Origin: Bactrocera neohumeralis
Taxonomy: Eukaryota > Arthropoda > Insecta > Diptera > Tephritidae
NCBI RefSeq assembly: GCF_024586455.1
Contig: NC_065921.1
Location: 45,406,574 to 45,470,573, forward strand
Direction: 5' to 3'
Length of the DNA stretch: 64,000 bases
The position numbers and the translations under genes are program-made. This document shows, piece by piece, positions 44,055 to 55,700 of this stretch. Under the pieces are notes generated by a model, which ran no database searches, was not told the origin of the DNA, and was given only the letters and a program-made list of their open reading frames with translations. The stretch's first letter is position 1, and each line of letters begins with the position of its first letter.

Positions 44055-44530
44055 CAAGGTACTTTCAAAGTAAACGGGACATTTTGAATCTAGCGTCAAC
44101 TAGTGCTTTAGAATCTGCTATTTTTATCGATTGTCCAGTGAGGCATTCATGACATTTCATTGATTGGAAGTGAAGTTATTGCGTTTTAAGTGTCAGTATG
44201 TTTGTGTTATCGGTGCAAAGAGCCAACATTCAATTTTTATTTTAAAATTGGTAAAACTTATACCGAAACGTTTTAATTGATGAAACAAGTTTATGGCGAT
44301 GATTACCTATCCCGTAGCAGAGTGCACGAGTGGTTTCAACGTATTCAAAGTGGTCGTGAAAACATAAATGACGATCAACATGTGGGCCCATAGAAACCCG
44401 TGATCACTGAAAATTCCATTGAAACTGTGAGTGAATTTATCAAGAATCAGACGAAATCATCATTCAAATTCATGGAAATGGAATTGAACATCTCCAAAAC
44501 ATCGATTTATCGCATTTTGACTATTTACTT
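44055..44530 (+). mobile_element. Mariner element, 5' fragment
   Basis: Left TIR starts CAAGGTACTTTCAAAGTAAA after a TA. The broken frame downstream reads VYGDDYLSRSRVHEWFQRIQ, SGRENINDDQHVGP, a stop, KPVITENSIETVSEFIKNQT and FMEMELNISKTSIYRILT: the two DNA-binding HTH motifs of a mariner transposase. The element is cut at about 44,530 by the end of RTE copy E. The catalytic domain is missing. Confidence 0.8.
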
Positions 44531-46737
44531 CTCCATTGCCTGCTTAGTACGAAGTAGCACCTGTTGGTAAGAGTTGTGCTGCGTTGGATTTCCAGGATCG
44601 ACGAAGAGGTGGTGTGTGTCGATTCTCCTTTCACGGATCTTTTTCAAGATTTGGCGCATTATGAATATCTGGTCGGCTGTTGATTTGCCAGGTCTAAAGC
44701 CACACTGATAAGGTCCAATCAGTTTGTTGACGGTGGGCTTTAATCTTTCACACAATACGCTCGATAGAACCTTATATGCGATGTTGAGGAGGCTTATCCC
44801 ACGGTAGTTGGCGCAGATTGTGGGGTCTCCCTTTTTGTGGCTTGGGCATAGCACACTTAAATTCCAATCGTTGGGCATGCTTTCGTCCGACCATATTTTG
44901 CAAAGAAACTGATGCATGCCTTATCAGCTCTTCACCGCCGTGTTTGAATAGCTCGGCCGGTAATCCATCGGCCCCCGCTGCCTTGTTGTTCTTCAGACGG
45001 GTAATTGCTATTCGAACTTCTTCATGGTCGGACAATGGAACGTCTGCTTCATCGTCATCGATTGGGGAATCGGATTCGCCTGGCCTCCTGGCGTTGTGCG
45101 TTCACTGCCATTCAGAAGGCTGGAGAAGTGTTCCCTCCAAAATTTGAGTATGCTCTGGGCATCGGTGACTAGATCACCTTTTGGGGGTTCTACAAGAGTA
45201 CGCTCCGGTCTTCAAACCTTCTGTAAGCCGCCGCATTTTTTCGTAGAAATTTCGAGCATTACCCCTGTCGGCCAGCTTATCAAGCTCTTCATACTCAAGA
45301 ATTTCGGCCTCTTTCTTTTTCTGTCTGCAGATGCGTCTCGCTTGCCTCTTCAATTCTCGGTATCTATCCCATCCCGCACGTGTTGTGGTCGATCGTAACG
45401 TTGCGAGGTAGGCAGTCTGTTTTCTCTCCGCTGCGGCGCGGCACTCCTCGTCGTACCAGTTGTTCTTTTGCACTTTCCGAAAACCAAGGGTTTCGGTTGC
45501 AGCTGTACGTAAGGAGTTTGAAATGCTGTCCCACAGTTCCCATATACCGAGTTGTTGATGAGTGCTCTCAGAGAGCAGGAGTGCAAGCGGTGTAGAAAAT
45601 CGTTCTGCTGTCTGTTGTGATTGCAGCTTCTCGACGTCGAACCTTCCTTGTGTTTGTTGACGTGCGTTTTTTGCTTCACAGAGGCGGTTGCGAATCTTGG
45701 CTGCAACGAGAGTGTGGTCCGAGTCGATGTTAGGACCTCGGAGCGTACGCACATCTAAAACACTGGAGACGTGTCTTCCATCTATTACAACATGATCGAT
45801 CTGGTTGGTGGCTTTTCGATCCGGAGACAGCCAGATAGCTTGATGTATCTTCTTGTGCTGGAATCTAGTACTACAGATAATCATATTTCTGGCCCCGGCG
45901 AAGTCGATCAGCCTCAACCCATTTGGGGATGTTTCGTCGTGGAGGCTGAATTTACCGACCGTAGTACCAAATGTACTTTCTTTGCCCACCCTGACGTTAA
46001 AGTCGCCAAGCACGATTTTGACATCGTGGCGGGGCAGCTCTCATAAGCGCGCTCCAAGCGCTCATAGAAGGCATCTTTGGTCACATCGTCCTTCTCTTCC
46101 GTCGGGGCGAGGGCGCAAATCAGCGATATGTTGAAGAACCTCGCTTTGATGCGGATTGTGGCTAGACGTTCATTCACCGGAGTGAATGATAGTACTCGGC
46201 GACGGAGTCTCTCTCCCACCACGAATCCAAGAATCCAACACCAAACTTGCGCTCCTTTATATGGCCACTGTAGTAAATGTCACAAGGACCTACTCGTCTC
46301 TGTCCTTGTCCCGTCCATCGCATTTCTTGGACGGCGGTGATGTCAGCCTTTATTTTTGCGAGGACATCAACCAGCTGGGCAGCGGCACCATCCCAATTAA
46401 GGGTCCGGATATTCCAGGTGCATGCCCTGATATCGTAGTCCTTATTTCGTTTGCCGTGGTCGTCATCAAAAGGGGGGTCTATCATCCGAGGCTTGTTGCT
46501 TCCTTTTATTGGGGGTGTTTATTTTTACGTGGCGGGTCATAAACCCAGCGCCCAACCCTATGTAGGGGATGTTTCGCCTTCTTACTTTAGGCTACCCAGT
46601 GGATACTTGGTCAAAGACCGGAAGTTGTGAGCTGCTTAAGCCATGTGTAAAAGAATAGTTTTTGGCCACTCCCAAATGAATGGCGATCAGAGAACTTTCC
46701 TCACTTGCGTGAGCTTCTACACATGACTCCATCCTCC
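44531..46737 (-). mobile_element. RTE-type LINE, copy E, deleted
   Basis: Has the family 5' end (46,737) and leader, then MIDPPFDDDHGKRNKDYDIR. The endonuclease is spread over frames 46,485-46,174, 46,222-45,914 and 46,013-45,174 (SPDRKATNQIDHVVIDGRHV; NIDSDHTLVAAKI). RT fingers occur at 45,035-44,525 (ANYRGISLLNIAYKVL; GFRPGKSTADQIF). At HHLFVD the sequence jumps by deletion to text matching the post-palm region (NPTQHNSYQQVLLRTKQ) and stops at about 44,531, so YADD and the C-terminus are lost. Confidence 0.85.
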
Positions 46738-46774
46738 AATCATTCACCGTTCGTAAATTCGTAACCAGAATATC

Positions 46775-46934
46775 TCAAATACCTCACTGACTATTTGACA
46801 CACCAATCGCAAATTTTTTCTTCAGATTTGTAGAATAATGCAATTATACAGAGCATTAGGAGTAGACATAACTATTCATAAGAAAAGTTGGATTAGATAA
46901 ATTCGAATTCTGTGTTTCTCGTATATTTGTATAT
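46775..46934 (-). repeat. Repeat X, right part (left flank of DUF7869 transposon)
   Basis: Reverse-complement match to about 16,110-16,300, up to GTTTCTCGTATATTTGTATAT, which ends in the duplicated ATAT at the transposon border. Confidence 0.6.
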
Positions 46935-47124
46935 GTGACCTGGTCTACGAAAAGGGAGCTACCGTGCGAAAACTAGTTTTCTGGGAAACAGCTGTTAAAA
47001 ATAAACAACTCGTTTCGTCGGTTTCTCGTTATCTCATTAATTGTTCTCCATTTGGTCGGAATATTATTATAGTTCATCGTGTAAGTTGCTAGTTTGGAAC
47101 ATTTAAAAAAGTAACACTGAAGAA

Positions 47125-48690
47125 GTGACGTTTACTCTAATACCGCGCAGCTGCTGTTGTCTTGTTTTCATTCGTCTCTCTTTCCGGACGTTCGGTTATC
47201 ACATTTGTGTAAGTGTTTCTGTTGATTATCGTCTTTGCATTTCGCATGAAATGAAACATGAGTTCAGTGCCGTATACGGACAATATTTCATTCATTCATT
47301 TGTTTTTCATACGGACAATGATGAAAACAATGAAGAGAGCGATTACGATGAAGACGAAGTATGTGTTTCTCAGGCAGAAGATGATACCGAACAAACTTTT
47401 GTTAAGGTTGGCCTGTCTCTTGGTGAAGTAAAGGTGGAGGAGCTGGTAACAAAATTTCTGTCAAAAGATTGTTTTAATAATAAATGTCATACACTGATAC
47501 CACGGAAATTGATCGAGAGATGTCGAAAAATAAACTTGATTTAGTGATACTAAGTCACATCGAAGCTGGAATTATGAGTAACGAAAAGCTAGAAAGTGTA
47601 TACGCAAAGCTTGCTGGGCGGAAGAAATATGGACAGAGACAGGATACAGAAGTTATGAGGCATAAAATTACATTTACCTTCTACAGAGTACCTGTTTGTC
47701 GTTCGTTTTTCCTTTTTGTACATGCGTGTGGGAAGAAGCGTTGCGAACATTTGGTACGTCGTTTTGCCGCACAGGGTGTAACAGTGCGCCAACACGGACT
47801 GGCAAATAAACCGAGTACACATCCAAAGTCATTTAAACCGGCTGACATCGAAAAAGCTGTTAAATTCACCGAGTCTATAGCCGATTTAATGGCTCTCCCA
47901 CTGCCCGGACGACTCCCAAAATTTAAGGATTTTCGGATAATGAAACTGCCATCCAGCGAGACGAAGTCCTCAATTTATCGAAAATACATTTCTTCACTCA
48001 GTGATGACGAATTGAAGATGAGTAATCGCAGTTTTCGACGGATATGGTGAAAATACATACCCTACGTTACAGTTATGAAACCAGCGGAAGATCTCTGCGA
48101 TGTCTGCCGTGGTAAGTAGCTCATTATTTGCTCATTTTATGGTTGTATCAAACGTTGAGATTAAATTCAGGATTTTTTCTTTTAATAGGAAACGCAATAT
48201 CGATTGCGCAAGCCGAATGTGTTACTGACATTGAACGCGAACAGAAGCTTAATCAATTTCTTGATCACCTCCACCGAGCCCGAAATCAACGAGAATATTA
48301 TCAAAGTTGGTGTAGAAATACTGACCCTACAGCAGTCGTTCTGTCATTTGATTTTGCCCAAACCGTTCACTACCCTGTCAGTCCACAACAACCTGGTACA
48401 GCATACTTCAAAGCAACCAAGAGGTGCGGAGTCTTCGGAATTACAGACGAAAAACAAAAAGTTCAGGTTAGAATTTCAAACTGAATCATAGGAACTCAAA
48501 TTGCTCGCCTTTACAGGATCTTACTTATAATTTTTTTTTTACTGTAAAATTACATGCTAGACGAAAAAGATGACGTTGGTAAAGGACCGAACTGTGTTGT
48601 GAGCATCCTGCATTATCACCTGGAAACCTACTATAAAGACATTGAAACACTCGTTCTTTTCCGTGAAAATTGTGTTGAGCAGAATGAGAA
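47125..48690 (+). pseudogene. DUF7869-type putative transposase, N-terminal and central part
   Basis: Order of parts: an acidic stretch (DENNEESDYDEDEVCV, about 47,325); a Cys-rich piece (FLSKDCFNNKCHTLIPRKLI); a frameshift near 47,520 into KNKLDLVILSHIEAGIMS; then FYRVPVCRSFFLFVHACGKK, GVTVRQHGLANKPSTHPKSF, ALPLPGRLPKFKDFRIMKLP and SSIYRKYISSLSDDELKMSN; then FRRIW followed by a TGA stop (48,048-48,050) where KYIPYVTVMKPAEDLCDVCR should continue. A 77-bp intron follows. After it come VVLSFDFAQTVHYPVSPQQP, TKRCGVFGITDEKQKVQ, a second probable intron with no good acceptor, and GKGPNCVVSILHYHLETYYK. The gene is broken at NCVEQNEN by the RTE. The order matches the DUF7869 protein family as I know it; the DNA-cutting role is inferred from the TIRs. 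Confidence 0.75.
48112..48188 (+). other. Small spliceosomal intron in the DUF7869 gene
   Basis: GTAAGTAGC donor, T-rich tract and TTTTAATAG acceptor, 77 bp. Removing it joins DVCRG to NAISIAQAECV in frame, matching the expected protein. Confidence 0.7.
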
Positions 48691-48691
48691 T

Positions 48692-50942
48692 TCGACTCGG
48701 ACCACTATCTTGTCGCAGCGAAGATTCGCACCCGCCTCTGTGCAGCAAAAAACGCACGCCAACAAACACAAGGAAGGTTCGACGTCGAAAAGCTGCAATC
48801 ACAACAGACTGCCGAACGATTTTCTACTCGGCTTGCACTCCTGCTCTCTGAGAGCACTCATCAACAACTCGGTATAAGGGAACTGTGGGACGGCATTTCA
48901 AACTCCTTACGTACAGCTGCATCCGAAACCCTTGGTTTTCGGAAAGTGCAAAAGAACAACTGGTACGACGAGGAGTGCCGCGCCGCAGCGGAGAGAAAAC
49001 AGACTGCCTACCTCGCAACGTTACGATCGACCACAACACGTGCGGGATGGGATAGATACCGAGAATTGAAGAGGCAAGCGAGACGCATCTGCAGACAGAA
49101 AAAGAAAGAGGCCGAAATTCTTGAGTATGAAGAGCTTGATAAGCTGGCCGACAGGGGTAATGCTCGAAAATTCTACGAAAAAATGCGGCGGCTTACAGAA
49201 GGTTTGAAGACCGGAGCATACTCCTGTAGAACCCCCAAAGGTGATCTAGTCACCGATGCCCAGAGCATACTCAAATTTTGGAGGGAACACTTCTCCAGCC
49301 TTCTGAATGGCAGAGAATGCACAACGCCAGGAGAAGGCGAACCCGATTCCCCAATCGATGACGATGGAGCAGACGTCCCATTGCCCGACCATGAAGAAGT
49401 TCGAATAGCAATTACCCGCTTGAGGAACAACAAAGCGGCGGGGGACGATGGATTACCGGCCGAGCTATTCAAACACGGCGGCGAAAAACTGATAAGGAGC
49501 ATGCATCAGCTTCTTTGTAAAATATGGTCGGACGAAAGCATGCACAACGATTGGAATTTAAGTGTGCTATGCCCAATCCATAAAAAAGGAGACCCCACAA
49601 TCTGCGCCAACTACCGTGGGATTAGCCTGCTCAACATCGCATATAAGGTTCTATCGAGCGTATTGTGTGAAAGATTAAAGCCCACCGTCAACAAACTGAT
49701 TGGACCTTATCAGTGTGGCTTTAGACCTGGAAAATCAACAACCGACCAGATATTCATCATTCGCCAAATCTTGGAAAAGACCCGTGAAAGGAGAATCGAC
49801 ACACACCACCTCTTCGTCGATTTCAAAGCTGCTTTCGACAGCACGAAAAGGAACTGCCTCTTTGCCGCGATGTCTGAATTTGGTATCCCCGCAAAACTAA
49901 TACGGCTGTGTAAACTGACGTTGAGTAACACGAAGAGCTCCGTCAGAATCGGGACGGACCTCTCAGAGCTGTTCGATACCAAACGAGGTTTCAGACAAGG
50001 CGATTCGCTATCGTGTGACTTTTTCAACCTGCTTCTGGAGAAAATAGTTCGAGCTGCAGAACTTAGTAGAGAAGGTACCATCTTTTATAAGAGTGTACAG
50101 CTGCTGGCGTATGCTGATGATATTGATATCATCGGCCTTAACACCCGCGCCGTTAGTTCTGCTTTCTCCAGACTAGACAAGGAAGCAAAACAAATGGGTC
50201 TGGCAGTGAATGATGGCAAGACGAAATATCTCCTGTCATCAAACAAACAGTCGTCGCACTCGCGACTTGGCACTCACGTCACTGTTGACAGTCATAACTT
50301 TGAAGTTGTAGATAATTTCGTCTATTTAGGAACCAGTATTAATACCACCAACAATGTCAGCCTGGAAATCCAACGCAGGATTGCTCTTGCCAACAGGTGC
50401 TACTTCGGACTGAGTAGGCAATTGAAAAGTAAAGTCCTCTCTCGACGAACAAAAGCAAAACTCTATAAGTCTCTCATAATTCCCGTCCTGCTATATGGTG
50501 CAGAGGCTTGGACGATGTCAACAACTGATGAGTCGACGTTGCGAGTTTTCGAGAGAAAAGTTCTGCGAAAGATTTATGGTCCTTTGCGCGTTGGCCACGG
50601 CGAATATCGCATTCGATGGAACGATGAGCTGTACGAGATATACGACGACATTGACATAGTTCAGCGAATTAAAAGACAGCGGCTACGCTGGCTAGGTCAT
50701 GTTGTCCGAATGGACGAAAACACTCCAGCTCTGAAAGTATTCGACGCTGTACCCGCCGGGGGAAGCAGAGGAAGAGGAAGACCTCCACTCCGCTGGAAAG
50801 ACCAAGTGGAGAAGGACCTGGCTACGCTTGGAATATCCAATTGGCGCCACGTAGCGAAAAGGAGAAACGACTGGCGCGCTGTTGTTAACTCGGCTATAAT
50901 CGCGTAAGCGGTGTCTACGCCAATTAAGAAGAAGAAGAGAAT
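48692..50942 (+). mobile_element. RTE-type LINE, copy F, 5'-truncated insertion
   Basis: Starts inside the endonuclease at TCGACTCGGACCAC and ends with AATTAAGAAGAAGAAGAGA. Near-identical 11-bp flanks, AGAATGAGAAT (48,681-48,691) and AGAATCAGAAT (50,938-50,948), are probably the target site duplication. The insertion splits the DUF7869 gene within a conserved Gln-Asn-rich motif. Confidence 0.9.
48946..50907 (+). CDS. RTE-type LINE reverse transcriptase, uninterrupted
   Basis: 653 open codons covering everything after the endonuclease. Linker: RRICRQKKKEAEILEYEELD. RT fingers and palm: ANYRGISLLNIAYKVLSSVL, GFRPGKSTTDQIFIIRQILE, HLFVDFKAAFDS and RQGDSLSCDFFNLLLEKIVR. Catalytic box: LLAYADDIDIIGLNTR. 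C-terminal motifs: LLYGAEAWTMSTTDESTLRV, RLRWLGHVVRMDENTPALKV and GGSRGRGRPPLRWKDQVEKD. It ends naturally at RNDWRAVVNSAIIA and a stop, so this copy shows the family's true C-terminus, which copy C has lost. The first residue shown is internal. The frame lacks the endonuclease's catalytic GDFN part because of 5' truncation, so it is not autonomous. Confidence 0.85.
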   Translation: MQKNNWYDEECRAAAERKQTAYLATLRSTTTRAGWDRYRELKRQARRICRQKKKEAEILEYEELDKLADRGNARKFYEKMRRLTEGLKTGAYSCRTPKGDLVTDAQSILKFWREHFSSLLNGRECTTPGEGEPDSPIDDDGADVPLPDHEEVRIAITRLRNNKAAGDDGLPAELFKHGGEKLIRSMHQLLCKIWSDESMHNDWNLSVLCPIHKKGDPTICANYRGISLLNIAYKVLSSVLCERLKPTVNKLIGPYQCGFRPGKSTTDQIFIIRQILEKTRERRIDTHHLFVDFKAAFDSTKRNCLFAAMSEFGIPAKLIRLCKLTLSNTKSSVRIGTDLSELFDTKRGFRQGDSLSCDFFNLLLEKIVRAAELSREGTIFYKSVQLLAYADDIDIIGLNTRAVSSAFSRLDKEAKQMGLAVNDGKTKYLLSSNKQSSHSRLGTHVTVDSHNFEVVDNFVYLGTSINTTNNVSLEIQRRIALANRCYFGLSRQLKSKVLSRRTKAKLYKSLIIPVLLYGAEAWTMSTTDESTLRVFERKVLRKIYGPLRVGHGEYRIRWNDELYEIYDDIDIVQRIKRQRLRWLGHVVRMDENTPALKVFDAVPAGGSRGRGRPPLRWKDQVEKDLATLGISNWRHVAKRRNDWRAVVNSAIIA

Positions 50943-51586
50943 CAGAATAACACTGTGCTATCATATCTGCAATGGCGTTTGGCTCGGGGTCTTAACAAAA
51001 CTATTTTATTCAATTTTCTACTTACAGGGCACACTAAGTTCGCGCCTGATCGTTACTTCGGTATTTTCAAAAGTAAGTATGATTTCAGTAACATCGAAAC
51101 GTATGCAGATTTACTGCAGTGTGTCGAGGCATCATCACCTGGGGGTTATAATAAAGCTGTATCGCCTGGTATGAATGGGACAGCTATTTTAAACCACTGT
51201 ACAAGTCACTTGTTGGAATAACGCAATCCCATCATTTCATAATATCTACAGATTGTGTAAAAACAAAGAAATTCGCAGACAGTGAAGAAATGCAGTCCTT
51301 TAAGCTTCTGTTAAAACCTATCGATCCTGAAATGCCGAAAGTTATACAACAAGCCGGTTTATCTTTGGAACGTCAGTGGTACATCTATCACAATCTTCTC
51401 AGCTTAGTTTCGGATATATCTAAAGTCGATATTGTGGCTCCATTGCCGAAAGATTTGCTATCGAAGAAACGGAAGGCAAAAACTAGTGAAGATGCTCTCA
51501 AACCAGATGAGGAACCAGGTCCATCTTCCTCAGGATCAACACGTAAAAAGATCTCAAGGAAAACGACAACAAAGAAAAATTCATAA
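50943..51586 (+). pseudogene. DUF7869-type putative transposase, C-terminal part
   Basis: Directly after the RTE the gene resumes with QNNTVLSYLQWRLARGLNKT, then FNFLLTGHTKFAPDRYFGIF, the family's most recognisable motif (GHTKFxPDxxFG), and YADLLQCVEASSPGGYNKA. A frameshift near 51,165 leads to YFKPLYKSLVGITQSHHFII, then EEMQSFKLLLKPIDPEMPKV, and a Lys/Ser-rich tail ending KISRKTTTKKNS and a stop. The frames carrying it are 50,955-51,221 and 51,290-51,586. With the upstream part it makes one ancestral gene interrupted by an insertion, a stop and two frameshifts. Confidence 0.75.
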
Positions 51587-51863
51587 ACTACTCAGCATTA
51601 TTATTTTTGGCCCATAATACGTTTTTCTAGTGTATAATCATGTCTTTATAGCTTATAATTCAATGTATTTTGTTCATTACAAAAAAATTATATTTTTTCG
51701 TATTTTTACTCTTCTTTCTCTACATTTTTAGGGAACTTTCAAACAAGTTATGACTTTTTGAATTCTATCACGTGAAAAAGCATCTCATCTTCCATCCGAA
51801 TCAACTAAAAAGTGAAAATTGACTTTTTTAACACCTAATCCCCCTTTCCGTAGACCAGGTCAC

Positions 51864-52040
51864 ATATACTTATGTATGCAAATAAACATAACTAAATTGA
51901 ATATAAGGCTACATCTTCTTAGTACAAAATATAAATCCGTCCATGTGGTTTCAATCTCCTATTTGTCTCGATGTGAATATTGCATTAAACAAAAATTGAT
52001 AGATTGACTGATACACTGTAAGTTAAAAACATGTATCTTC
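51864..52040 (-). repeat. Repeat X, left part (right flank of DUF7869 transposon)
   Basis: Reverse-complement match to about 15,960-16,110 (CATCGAGACAAATAGGAGAT as complement; CCTTATATTCAATTTAG). Begins with the second ATAT of the target duplication. Confidence 0.6.
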
Positions 52041-52714
52041 ACCTTACCGTAAAGCACCAAAAAATAGGAACAAATGGCAGAGAACGTTTAATATAGAGAA
52101 GGTTCACCGCGTTGCCAAACTTACGATATTTCATTTTTTTGGAGGGGTACTCTTTTCTATTAGTGGATTTCACCGCAAAAGTAGGGGTACTATTTTCTAT
52201 AAGCGGATTTCACCAATATTTAGCAGGAGCGTCGAAAATAGCAGAATTGAGCATTTTCAGTGTTAAATGAGAAAAATGATGCTAATTTCAATGTATGTTT
52301 ACAGATTCGTATATTTACAATGCGCAAACGGCTATGGATATCATTTATATACATACATATATTCTCCATATATTTGATAACAAAGCTCATTAGTATGTAT
52401 GTATGTATATGCAATTTGACCTATTTAATGATAAATTCGATTAAATCTGTTGAAATGTATAATAAAGTGTAAGGTTTGTATTATTACTTAAATATTTAAT
52501 TAATATAATTATAAGTAATATAGGTTTATTAAGTAACATCTTAAAAGACCATGTCATACATATAAATTGTGATGTAAACCATATGTAGAATTTTGTGTTC
52601 ATGTAAACAAAGTTGAAGGAATCATTCGCATAAGGTTTGTAAATTTGTCTACACACAACTTTATGTGTAAATATATACAAGTTTCATACATAAACTCCGT
52701 CAAAAGTCAATGTG
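52041..52714. other. AT-rich DNA with a two-copy tandem repeat
   Basis: At 52,144-52,215 a ~40-bp unit (GGGGTACTCTTTTCTATTAG + TGGATTTCACC) occurs twice in tandem. The rest is AT-rich with TATG microsatellite and no gene. Confidence 0.5.
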
Positions 52715-55700
52715 TTGTTGGGAGACCCTATAAAGTATATACATATATAAATGATCAATATGTTGAGCTGAGTCGATTTACCCATGTCCGTCTGTCTGTC
52801 TGTCTGTATATATACGAACTAGTCTCTCAGTTTATAAGATATCGTTTTGAAATTTTTGCAAACGCCATTTTCTCTTCAAGACTCTGCTCATTTGTCGGAA
52901 CTGCCGATATCGGATCACTATAACATATAACTGCCATACAAACTGAACGATCAGAATCAAATTCTTGTATGGAAAACTTTCACTTTTGACAATGTATCTG
53001 GACAAAAATTGGCACAGGTTTTTTCCTTAGATAATAATGTAATATACGAAGAAATTGTTTAGATCGGTTTACTATAGCATATAGTTGCCATACAAACTGA
53101 ACGATCAGAATCAAGTTTTTGTATGAAAAACTTTCACATTTGACGACATATATTCACGAAATTTGGTATAGATTATTTTCTAATGCAACAATGTAATATT
53201 CGAAGAAATTGTTCAGATCGGTTAACTATAGCATATAGTTGCCATACAATCTGAACGATCATACATATATCAAGTTTTTGTATGGAAAATATGTATTTAC
53301 ATTTGACGATTATATATTCACGAAATTTGTAAAGATTATTTTCTAAAAGCAACAATGTGAATCTACTCATATCGAAATAAATATGTACAAACGAATATAA
53401 AAATATAAGCCAAAAGGGTTAACTTCCTCATATAGCTGACATATATTCAATCAATGTGGTATGAGTTATTGTTCATAGAGATTCTGAATATCGGAACTAA
53501 TTATTAGGATTTTGTTTCACACGCTTGTCCGTAGTTGAAACGATATTATCGTTCTCTGCAAATGGACAACTTTTCTTTATACAACATATATTCATGAAAT
53601 TTGGTATGAGTTATACCCTGATAGAGACAATGTAATTTCGAAGAAATTGTTCATTTCTATAAAGTATATACATATATAAATATAGCTGTCATACAAACTG
53701 AACGATCGTATAATCGAAAGTCTTCTTGTATAAGGACAACTTTGCAAACATTTGACAAGATATATTCACGAAATATTGCCATACAAACTGGATCAGATTA
53801 TTTTTTACATTTGACAATGTATCTTCACAAAAGTTGATACAGGTTATTTTCTGAGATAATTATGTAATATACGAAGAAATTGTTCATATCGGTTTACTAT
53901 AGCATATAGTTGCCATACAAACTGAACGATCGGAATCAAGTTCTTGTATGGAAAACATTCACATTTGCCAATGTATCTTCACCAAATTTGGTAGAGATTA
54001 TTTTCTAATGCAACAATGTAATATTCGAAGAAATTGTTCAGATCGGTTAACTATAGCATATAGCTGCCATACAAACTGAACGATCGGAATCAAGTTCTTG
54101 TATGGAAAACTTTACATTTGACAAGATATATTCACGAAATTTGGATAGATTATTTTTAAAGCAACAATGTAATCTTCGAAAAAATTGTTCAGATCGGTTA
54201 ACTATAGCATATAGCTGCCATACAAACTGAACGATCGGAATAAATGTTTGCATGGAAACTTCCTCATTTGGCGAGATATATTCATGAAATTTGGTATGAG
54301 TTATTCCCATAGCAACAATGTAATTTCGGAAGAAATTATTCATTTCGGCTCACTATAGCATATAGCTGCCATACAAACTGAACGATCGAAATCAAGTTCT
54401 TGTATGGACAACTTTCACATTTGACAAGATATATTCACGAAATTTGGTATATGTTATTCCCTAAAGCAACAATGTAATTTCCGAAGAAATTGTTCAGATC
54501 GGTTAACTATAGCATATAGCTGCCATACAAACTGAACGATCGGAATCAAGTTCTTGTATGGAAAACTTTCACATTTGACAAGATATATTCACGAAATTTG
54601 GGATAGATTATTTTTTAAGGCAACAATATAATCTTCGAAGAAATTGTTCAGATCGGTTAACTATAGCATATAGCTGCCATACAAACTGAACGATCGGAAT
54701 CAAATGCTTGTATGGAAAACTTTCACATTTGACAAGATATATTCACGACATTTGATATATGTTATTTTCTAAGGCAACAATGTAATCTTCGAAGAAATTG
54801 TTCAGATCGGTTAACTATAGCATATAGCTGTCATACAAACTGAACGATCGGAATCAAGTGCTTGTATGGACAACTTTCACATTTGACAAGATATATTCAC
54901 GAAATTTGGTATATGTTATTCCCTAAAGCAACAATGTAATTTCCAAAGAAATTGTTCAGATCGGTTAACTATAGCATATAGCTGCCATACAAACTGAACG
55001 ATCGGAATCAAGTTCTTGTATGGAAAACTTTCACATTTGACAAGATATATTCACGAAATTTGGGATAGATTATTTTTTAAGGCAACAATATAATCTTCGA
55101 AGAAATTGTTCAGATCGGTTAACTATAGCATATAGCTGCCATACAAACTGAACGATCGGAATCAAGTGCTCGTATGGACAACTTTCACATTTGACAAGAT
55201 ATATTCACGAAATTTGGTATATGTTATTCCCTAAAGCAACAATGTAATTTCCATACAAACTGAACGATCGAAATCAAGTTCTTGTATGGACAACTTTCGC
55301 ATTTGACGTAGTATCTTCACGAAATTTTACATGGATTACTGCTTAAGGTAATAATATAATCTCCGAAAAAATTGTTCAGATCGGATTACTATACCATATA
55401 GCTTTCATACAAGCTGAACGATCGGAATCTAGTGCTGGTATGGAAAACTTTTGCATTTGATAAGATATATTCGCGAAATTGGGTATAGATTATTTTCTAC
55501 GGCAACAATGTAATGTACTTTCAAAATAAATTGCTCACTGAACGGTCGGAGTAAAATGCTTGCATTGGAGACTTTTTCAGGTAACCAAATTATTCTGTAA
55601 ATTTGTCATGTTTTATTCTCTAAGACAACGCTACAATAGTTGAAGAAATTTTGCAGATCGGATAACAAAACCTGCCATACAAACTGAAAAATCAAAATTA

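Larger units (their letters stand above)
46935..51863 (+). mobile_element. TIR DNA transposon encoding a DUF7869-type protein
   Basis: Terminal inverted repeats: GTGACCTGGTCTACGAAAAG on the left and GTGACCTGGTCTACGGAAAG as the complement of the right end. 4-bp direct repeats ATAT lie at 46,931-46,934 and 51,864-51,867. The total is 4,929 bp, of which about 2.25 kb is an inserted RTE LINE, leaving a ~2.7-kb element with one interrupted gene. 4-bp duplications occur in the Sola superfamily among others; assignment to any named superfamily is only a guess. A 144-bp derivative lies at 28,388. Confidence 0.85.

Noticed and set aside
48946..50907. Reading the 653-codon RT as a host or DUF7869-linked gene
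   Set aside because: It is a complete 3' part of an RTE LINE with its own tail and flanking target duplication, inserted into the transposon.
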